Below, one piece after another: positions 13,001-22,000 of a stretch of 64,000 nt of DNA (position 1 is the stretch's first letter; the number at the start of each line of letters is the position of its first letter). The translations under genes and the position numbers were made by a program. The stretch covers positions 1,130,001-1,194,000 of the forward strand of contig JAEMWC010000156.1 in assembly GCA_016490735.1 (NCBI GenBank), read 5' to 3'. The stretch comes from Pachyseris speciosa. Taxonomy: Eukaryota; Cnidaria; Anthozoa; Scleractinia; Pachyseridae. The notes beneath the pieces are model-generated. The model was not told the DNA's origin. It saw nothing but the letters and a program-made list of their open reading frames with translations, and did no database searches.

Positions 13001-16000
13001 ATACCCTTGGGCATTGCTTCATGCATGTTAATAAGGCAGACATATGAAGGGCTGAGAGCATAAACTGCCTATGTGTAATTTTCGGCCGTTTTTTTAGTTC
13101 GCTTGGATTTGTCCAAACTTTTGCATGTGAACTGCATTTTAATTCAAAAACATTGTCCCGTATTTTTTTTTCACCGATTTCTTTTTCGTTTTCGAGAAAT
13201 AACGTATGCAAAAAAAACACTTAAAACTACACATAGGCAGTTTATGCCCTCAGCCCTTCAATTATTATCTTCTTGAGATTTCATGCAATCCAAAAAAGCC
13301 ATCATAGGCTTGTTGCACATAACCCCATAAATGTCTCAGAATTTTTGGGTGATTTTTGGAGTGTTCATGAGGAAGAAGAAGCGGAGGTAAGGGGGAGTGA
13401 TTTTAAGGGAAGGTGAGAAAAATGAAAATCTTAAGGGCATTAAAAAGTAATTTGAAGGTTAAAAATTAATGTATGAACACCAAACACAGTCTGCCCTCAA
13501 CCTGATGTGGACCCCCGTTGTAGGGGACTGTCTGGGTGTTTGTGTAAGAACTAGAATGCTAAGTGGGAAGCTCAAGCACATAAAGTTGGAGGGAGAGCTT
13601 AAAGGGGGGAGCTTAAAGGGAACCTCCACTCTTACAACAAATTAATGCTGAATTGATGGAAATAATTACTAGGTTTCAAATTTTGTTTTAAAACGTGGAT
13701 ATAACTTTTAAGTGTTCAAAAAAATGGATATCGTCATCGCCCATTTTCTCTGTTAAGTTTCATGGGCACTGCCATTTTGGATTTGATGATGCTTGATGAT
13801 TGCCCTATTGTTTAACACAAAGGATTTTCTGTTTCATTTGAAACTTAACAGCAAAAATGGGTGATTGAACACTTAAAAAGTTATATCCACGTTTTAAAAC
13901 AAAATTTGAAATCTAGTAATTATTACCTACAATTGAGCATCAATTTGTTGTAAGAGTGGAGGTTCCCTTTAACAACTTTCTTCCTCTAAAAAGGGCCTGG
14001 GGCTTATTAAAGAGGGAAGCTAATTTGAGGGGCGGGGGGCAAATAGAGGATTTATGCTATGTTATTGACAATGTTGTCCTCCTTTTGTTAGGATTTGTGA
14101 AGCTCAAAGGTATAAAGGTACATGTGGTTAATGCCAATCTCCACAAACCACAAAGGATTGAATGCAACTTTGAAGGATACCCACCAATCGTGGTAACATG
14201 GAAGAAGGATGATGGGGTTCCAATCACAGAGATGGATCGCATAAATCTGAAAGACAATGTGTTGTATTTCAAGAGTGTTGAGAAGGAAGATCAAGGTCGT
14301 TACTGGTGCACTGGAGAAAATACATTTAGCTCAGCCCAAAGCTATGTTAATGTTTCTGTTTATGGTAAGTGACATGTGGAAAAATGGAATTGTATTACAG
14401 CCGTACTTTACATCTAAGGTAACACAGTGCAAGATAATTAGGACTACAATCTTGACAGCGTTAAAGTGTAAGTACTCATAATGAAAGTCTCTGCTGTGCA
14501 GTACAGTTTACATTTTACTTTTCTTGGCACTGTGTGGCTTCAACTTTTGGACTCAAGGAAGAAATGCAAGTTTAGGCGTAAAATTCAACATAATTATAAG
14601 TAGTAATCTCACATGTACAGACACGTATTTTCTTACAGTACTGATCAAACATTGACATGACGGTTCAGTTGTATCTGTTTATATTGTGGTTGCATACTGC
14701 TTCAACATTTGGGCCTTCATTTTTTTTGGAAAGTTCAAACAAGCCCAAAAAACACAAACAAAATTGAAGGCCACATGCAAAAATGGAGCCAGTTTTGCTC
14801 CACAAATATTTTGACGTCAAAACATCACTTGGAGACTTTTCCATCAGCCTCTTTGATATAATTACTATTCATGTGGCGGAGTTTCTTTTTTTTTTTTTTT
14901 TGTGAGCTCAGAGAAAGCCTAGAACTCGAGAAAATCAGTTTTTTTTTGTATTCACTTTCTGGTGCTTATCAACTAAGTTAATTAAACAGAAAAATTGATT
15001 TTGAAAGGCTTTTAGAGCATTGCAGTATTTTTCTTTACTTATTTCCTTTGCAAGGACTTACCAGCTTAATTGTCCCTTTCTGTTCCCAGTGTATCCCACT
15101 TTTAACTTGCGACCCAAGAACACAACAGCGTATGTTGATGACCACCTCTGGCTGCACTGCAATGCATCTGGTGACCCCAAGCCAAAGATCAGTTGGAGCA
15201 AAGATGTGCCTGGTGGAGACAAACTTGATCCTGATAGGTTCATTCAGCATCCTAACGGGACATTGCACATTAAGGAAGTGCAGCTGGTAGACCGGGGTAG
15301 ATACTACTGCATAGCAGCCAACCACGCTGAAATGAAGCAGAGCAAGTTTAGCCTAGATGTTCAAAGTAAGTGCATTTTTTTTTGTCATGGTTTAGCATTC
15401 AAACGGTAAGGTAGCAAGTTCTGCATGTTACATTCGTGATAGTTATACCATGCCTTCTGACTTACAAGCAACATCAGGATGTAACCTCACCCTCCTGTAA
15501 TCTTGATTACAACTAGTTTTTTTTTCCAAGCCGTCATTGCCAAAGCATCAAGATATGCTCAGCACTGTGTTCTTGATGATGATGCCTCCAAAGCCAGTGA
15601 TGCTTGGAGCCTTGCACTTTTAGCCTTCCACTCACTTCATTACTGGAGAATTATTTTTTTTAATTCATGAAGAAGCTTTGCTCTTATTGTATTATATATC
15701 TGTCTGGATTTGCAAAAAATGTACCTAGCAAAAATTGGAGCCATCTGACCGAAATAGGTCCAAACTTGATTTTTTTGGATCCCATGTGCCTGAAAATTGC
15801 ACCACGGCAAGAACAGCAAAGGAATAAGAAAGCGAGTGAGGAGAAAGGAAGGAGGAGAGAGAAAAGAACTGGTCACACGCTTAGTCTTCATAATGGCCAC
15901 ATTTATACTGACTAGAGACGGATCATCCGTCTGGGACAAACTTGGGCAAGGAAGGGTAGTTTGTCTGATAATCCGTCTGTGTATAAATACGGGCAAGCAG

Positions 16001-19000
16001 ACGGATCATCCATCCACACGAGCTATCGCGATAGTCCGTCTTGTGAGACGAACCATCGTGGAAAACTCGTCAAGACGGATGATCCGTCTCTGTGTATAAA
16101 TGCGGGCTGAAGACGAACTATCCACGAAAACTACACTTTTTCGTCGTTCTTTCTCCGAAATCCTTCCAGAGGGCTCGTCCAGCATAAACACGTGACGAGC
16201 CACTCGACACACCGATAGTTCGTCTCATAGTCCTTCCCGTATTTATACTAGACGGATGATCCGTCTGGAGGGATGATCCGTCTGGACGGATGATCTGTCT
16301 CCAGTATAAATCGGGCCAATGGCTACTTTGGAGATAAGAATTTTTTTTCCAAGCCGTCATCGCCAAAGCATCAAGATATGCCAAGCACTGGGTTCTTGAT
16401 GATTTATTTATTACAATTTATGGCATACACAAACAAAACCAAAAAAAGCCAAGGGATAAAATGCAAAAGAGTCGGAACCCCATATTGAAGCAGATCACCT
16501 AAATGAAACGACGAGACCATGAGACTAAATTACCAAATCATAAAAATACTTATTCATAAAATACTAATTACTAATGATGATGCCTCCGAAGCCAGTGATG
16601 CTTGGAGCCTTGCACTTTTACCCTTCCACTCACTTCATTACTGGAGAATTATTTTTTTAATTCGTGAAGAAGCTTTGCTCTTATTGTATTATATATCTGT
16701 CTGGATTTGCAAAAAAATGTACCTATCAAAAATTGGAGCCATCTGACCGAAATATGTCCAAACTTGATTTTTTTGGATCCCACGTGCCTGAAAATTGCAC
16801 CACGGCAAGAACAGCAAAGGAATAAGAAAGCGAGTGAGGAGAAAGGAAGGAGGAGAGAAAAGAGAACTGGTCACACGCTTAGTCTTCATAATGGCTACTT
16901 TGGAGATAGTTTTTGAACAAGAAAAAACTCCACCAGTAAAGGCCACTTCACGAATTAGCACAGGTACCTTTTTGAAAATCCAGTCAGATATATACTACTT
17001 ATGCAACGCTTTCGAGTGATATACCATGGAATATCTCACGAGTCACTTGTATTTGTGTATCACTTGTGTATACCAAGAAAATACAAGTGACGAGTGGGAT
17101 ATTCCACGGTATACCACGAGAAAGGGTTACATAACTATTTTATACCATGCCATAGAAAATACAGTGGCCAGCAAGGCCAGCATGAGCGGGAATCTCAACG
17201 CACGATGGGAAGGTTGGGTGTGATACCGTTGAATTGCATTGATCGATGGGAAGGTTCGATGAAATACTGCTGAATATACAACGGCTTTCCTGCATTCTGA
17301 TTGGCTGTATTTTCTATGGCATGGTATAAACATGTATATGCAAGTTTCTTAATTTATTTATATCTATTAGCTCAATTTTTAAAGTTAGTATTTTAGTACA
17401 TTTTAGCTATGCTTCAGTTTTATTTGATTTCTTGTATTTTGCTAGGCAGGTCCACATCAGCCTTTGGCTGCCTTTATCAACCTGCTTTAACAAATAAAGC
17501 CGTATGTACGTGGTTCATGTTGGTGTGCTCCTTACGGAGTCAGTAATCATGAGGCTTAACATAGGGCTTGGTCATAAACTATGCAAACTACATTGTATAA
17601 CTATGCATAATCGACAGTACTAATACAAGGGTACTTGATACTCTTACAAAAAAATAATAATGAACCATTTAACTTATGTATCAGTCAATTCCAAAAGCGC
17701 CTCCCCCCCCCCCCCCCCCCCTTCCCCCGGGCATACACCGGTCGGGTATTTGTTTTGGCGCACAATTTTTCGGATTTGGTTTGAAAAAGGTAAGTGATTT
17801 TTAGAATAAAATGGGCACTTTTGGAATTGACTGATACATTAGGATTATGGTATATCTCTGATCGCTAGTCTGAGCCAACCTTGTCATTATGTGCATGCTT
17901 CAAGGTTTTCCAGTCAACATCGCATAATTTTATTACTAATGTCACATCAACAAGTTTATGTCCCCAGTCCAGCATGGTAGCTAAATATTAATACATGTAA
18001 CAACCGTAGTTACGTATCCTACATGTTTTCAAAAGTTACACAACAGTGTTTGTAGCTTTAAAACAATAGAAATATTCTATTGTTTGTTTGTTTTTGCTTA
18101 AACTCCAAAGGACTGCAAAGTACAATCTATTTTAAGTATGTCTGGCATTGACTTGTGTCATAATAACTTAAGATTAATACCTTAAATTCAGACGTTTTAG
18201 TTACCAAGAATTTCGTTGTGGAATGTTTCCTGTTCAAAAGAAAAAAAGTTCCAAGTTTTTTTTCTTACAAGACGTTTTCTTCTCTGAAATATCTTTGAAA
18301 CATGGCTTTGATTAAAATTCTCTCAAAATTTAAGTTGACTTAATGTAAGAATTCCTCAATTAATTCAGTAATCCGCCGATTTTTCGGTCGTGTTTGTCTT
18401 TTCAGACAAAGCGAGCAATAACCACGGGGCTTACGGTAAGTGAGTTTTCGTTTGAGTGTGCATCAAAACAAAACAAGCAAATGAAAGACTAACCTGCACT
18501 CCATGGCACAAGCTAAAAGTAACGGCAATTTATACGACGGAACGTGAATCGAGGATTTCTTTCTTTGTTCAAAATAATGTGTGGCGGGTTCAAGTTAACA
18601 ATTAAAAATAAAACTGTAAATATTATATTAACGAGGTAAATCTAAAACTAATTTGCACTTCTTTAGCAATATTGTTTTAAGGTATATTAAACAGATTAAA
18701 ACAACAAAAAGAGAAAACTAATGCCAATAATTTGTGGGTAATAACTGAACTAATTTTATGCAAGTAATAAAGACAATACGAATACGCTTTTTTTGAGGGG
18801 CTAAAAGTGCATCAATATAAGTTAATACGTGATTATGTGTTTTGCGGTAATCATAGTTATGTAGTTAGCTTAAATGCTGCATCTGTCTTGCCTTGCTACA
18901 GTCCTGGCCAACATATCTGCAACAATTTGAAAACTTGTGATATACACCTGTACTCATATCCATGATAAGTTTGTTCCTTGTTCTATTTAACAATTAGATT

Positions 19001-22000
19001 ATGAGCTCGAGATTTCTATCGTGTTATAGCTGATGAGGGCGCAGCCCGAATCACCTATCACGCATAGAAATCGAGAGCGAATAATCTAATTGTTTTAGTA
19101 TAAATCTACTAGTCGTTCAAAACTAAACAAGTAAATTATCTAAATTCTCCTCACAGACACTTCGAAAACGCGAAGAAGCGGGTGCCATTTTGTTGACAAC
19201 CGCTACTCACTGTCTATCACAGAATAGATAGTAGCGTAGCCAATCAGAGAACGGCATTCGTGATAGAACGCTAGTAGATTTATCCTAATCTGTGATAGAT
19301 AGTGAGTAGCGGTTGTTAACAAAATGGCGGCCGCTTCTTCGCGTTTTCGAAGTGTCTGCGAGGAGGATTTAGATAATTGACTTGTTTAGTTTTGGAATAG
19401 AGAATTAACTCTAAAGTGTAAATTAAAGTGCTACTTAAACCCATGAATAACCCACTGGGCGTTAGCCCTAGTAAAGGGAAACAGGGAACCACACGAGGCA
19501 AAGAAAAAATCTTTTGACCTCGGTGGGAATCGAACCCACGACCTCCGGATTAGATCTACCGTTACTCTGCCGACTGATCGTCCCCGACTTTCGTCGTCCC
19601 CGATCGTCATCGTCGTTCGTCGTCCCCGATCGTCCCCGACTTTCTCTGTGCGACCTTGTAGCTCAGTCGGCAGAGTAACGGTAGATCTAATCCGGAGGTC
19701 GTGGGTTCGATTCCCACCGAGGTCAAAAGATTTTTTCTTTGCCTCGTGTGGTTCCCTGTTTCCCTTTACTAGGGCTAACGCCCAGTGGGTTATTCATGGG
19801 TTTAAGTAGCACTTTAATTTACACTTTAGAGTTAATTCTCTATTCCACTATTTGTGTTCCTAGTGCTACGCGGCACAACATTCATTGTTTAGTTTTGAAC
19901 GACTAGTAGATTTATACTAAAACAATTAGATTATTCGCTCTCGATTTCTATACGTAATAGCTGATTCGGGCTGCGCCCTCATCAGCTATCACGGGATAGA
20001 AATCTCGAGCTCACAATCTAATTGTTAATTATTCTTTATATGTCGCCATTTCAAGGCGGTGTTGATTGAGATACGAATGATTCACCATGGAAGCAGCCAT
20101 ACTTTGGGAAGATTGGCTTTGGGTGGGAGAAGGGTGGGTTTAAAATGAAGGTTTTTCTGCAAGTTTCCCAAGAATGACCGGGTTCCACTAAAAAAAAAAA
20201 AAAAACTTGGAACTTATTTTCTTACAAAACGTTTTCTTTGAAATGTCTTTGAAACATGGCTTTGATTAAAATTCTCTCAAAATTTAAGTGACTTAATGTA
20301 AGAATTTCCTCAATTAATTAATCCGCCGATTTTTCGGTCGTGTTTGTCTTTTCAGACAAAGCGAGCAATAACCACGTGGCTTACGGTAAGTGAATTTTCG
20401 TTTGAGTGTGCAACGAAACACAACAAGCAAATGAAAGACTAACCTGCACTCCATGGCACAAGCTAAAAGTAACGGCATTTTATACGATGGAGCGTGAATC
20501 GAGGCTTTCTTTCTTTTTCAAAATGTGTGGCGGGCTCAAGTTAACAATTAAAAATAAAACTGCAAATATTATATTAACGAGGTAAATCTAAAAATAATTT
20601 GCACTTTAACAATATTCATTTATAGTGATTAAACAGATTAAAACAAAAAAAGAAAACTAATGCCAATAATTTGTGGTTAATAAGTGAACTAATTTTATGC
20701 AAGTAATAAAGACAATAGGAATAGTTACGTTTTTTTTTGTTAAGGGGTAAAAATGCATTATTATGTGTTGTGCAGTAATCATAGTTGTGTATTTAGCTTA
20801 AATGCTGCATCTGCTTTGTCTTGCTACAGTCTGGCCAGCATATCTGTGACAATTTGAAAACTTGTCATACTATAAAAACCCACGTATAAGAACCTAGAAT
20901 TTAGAACCTGTTTAGGCTATAATTTCAAAGCAGGTTCTTATTTTATCAAGTAAAGTCAATTAGTTACATTCAGCGTAGCTTTAAATTCATATACTGTAGG
21001 GTTTGTATAAGTGCAAACATTGTCATAGTTTTGAGATAATTTGTGCATAATTTATAAATGATATACCACACCAACCGAAAATGAGTCGCTTTATTCTTAA
21101 GAAAATAAGAACCTTTTTAAGAACCTGTTCAGCCTAATTTCCTGATAAGCACCGTTTGCACAAGAACTGTTAAGACTAACCTGAAAAAATCTAGGTTCTC
21201 ATACGCGGGTTTTCTTCACATGTCTCCTTTTCAAGGCGGTGTTGATTAAGATAAGAATGATACGCCATGGAAGCCGCCTTACTTTGGGAAGTTTGGCTTT
21301 GGGTGGGAGAAGGGTGGGTTTAAATGAGTTTTTCTGGAAGTTTTTCAAGAATGACCGGGTTCCACTGCACTGACTTCTAAACCCATCTTAAACGGTGCGT
21401 TGTTTGTTGTGGGAAAAGCGGTTTTAAGCTTGAAATTGCAAAAACCGTTGCTAAGGCAAAAGCCCTTTTACTGTTCGCCGAGATGTTGGTAAAAACTTGA
21501 CGCATGCATCTAATGATAAGTACTCTCGACAGCTTCTGTTCATTATGTAGTATTTCTCTTTGAGCATTGAGAACTTTAAGCTCCTAGAAATTCTTACAAT
21601 GTTCACTGAGTGTATCGTGTACGCTTTATAAGGATTTCTACCACAGGAAAAAAACATCGTTGGCCAAACGTTTTTGGTGTGAATGTACAAATAAAATATT
21701 AACTAAAAAACGACTTTTACCCTTATACTTGTGCGAGTGGATAGTGAACTGATAAGTTTACTTTATACATAAAAAATCCTCGAGTTTAATGGCAAATGTT
21801 GTTTCCAGTTGTTAAGTCGTGGATAAAATCCAAAAATTAATGCCGGCGGTGTAGATGAGCAGTAATTTCGTTGGTTGGTGCTGTTCATTATTTCGAAACT
21901 ACAGCAACGGCAACAGGTGCTTCTTGATTGAATCTGTGGATGAAATCCTTGAAGAGTGAATTCTCATTAGAAACCTCTTGGGGAGTTCTTTTAGCCTTCT

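Larger units (their letters stand above)
10763..13262. mobile_element. 2.5-kb TA-flanked element with duplicated pseudo-palindromic ends
   Basis: The element starts ATTGAAGGGCTGAG and ends with the near inverse, flanked by TA on both sides (10761-10762 and 13263-13264). The two terminal units, 10765-10980 and 13045-13260, are identical 216-bp direct repeats. Each unit has its own inverted ends of about 37 bp. Inside them, 10981 to about 11033 is the inverse of about 12991-13044, so the ends are long inverted repeats apart from the orientation of each unit's core. TA target duplication suggests a Tc1/mariner-type mechanism, but no transposase is visible. It carries a TTAGGG-rich tract and an unexplained 171-codon minus-strand frame. 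Confidence 0.8.
10722..13548 (+). repeat. Older dispersed repeat, split by a 2.5-kb insertion
   Basis: Bases 10722-10762 and 13263-13548 together align with the reverse complement of 44950-45297. Shared landmarks are 'gagttacatctgaatgctac', 'ctcagaatttttgggtgattttt' and 'gaacaccaaacacagtc'. The interval between the halves is absent from the second copy, so this is one ancestral repeat interrupted by a younger element. It is diverged between copies, so it is old. Confidence 0.8.
18991..20024. mobile_element. TTAA-flanked nested palindromic element with tRNA-like core
   Basis: TTAA occurs immediately outside both ends (18987-18990, 20025-20028). The outer inverted repeats start CAATTAGATT and extend about 120 bp. 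Inside are two further palindromes: 19127-19377 (arms about 85 bp) and 19393-19847 (arms 185 bp, perfect). The latter has a tRNA-like sequence near its tip. Related fragments occur at 27441-27482, 44179-44437 and 59798-60066; two of these also end at TTAA. There is no coding sequence, so transposition would depend on a piggyBac-like enzyme supplied elsewhere. Confidence 0.85.
18245..21380. repeat. Tandem duplication carrying the microexon
   Basis: Two direct copies of a unit of about 0.9 kb. Copy 1 is 18245-18986 plus 20029-20190; copy 2 is 20190-20874 plus 21214-21380. The copies share the microexon with its splice sites, long stretches of flanking intron, and the closing block 'ttcaaggcggtgttgatt...aatgaccgggttccact'. 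Near the same relative position copy 1 holds the 1,034-bp TTAA element and copy 2 holds a different 339-bp MITE, so both insertions followed the duplication or are copy-specific. Confidence 0.9.

Noticed and set aside
19652..19724. Functional tRNA gene
   Set aside because: Acceptor, D and T arms fit, but the anticodon stem fails to pair and the sequence sits in a palindromic mobile element; kept only as tRNA-like.
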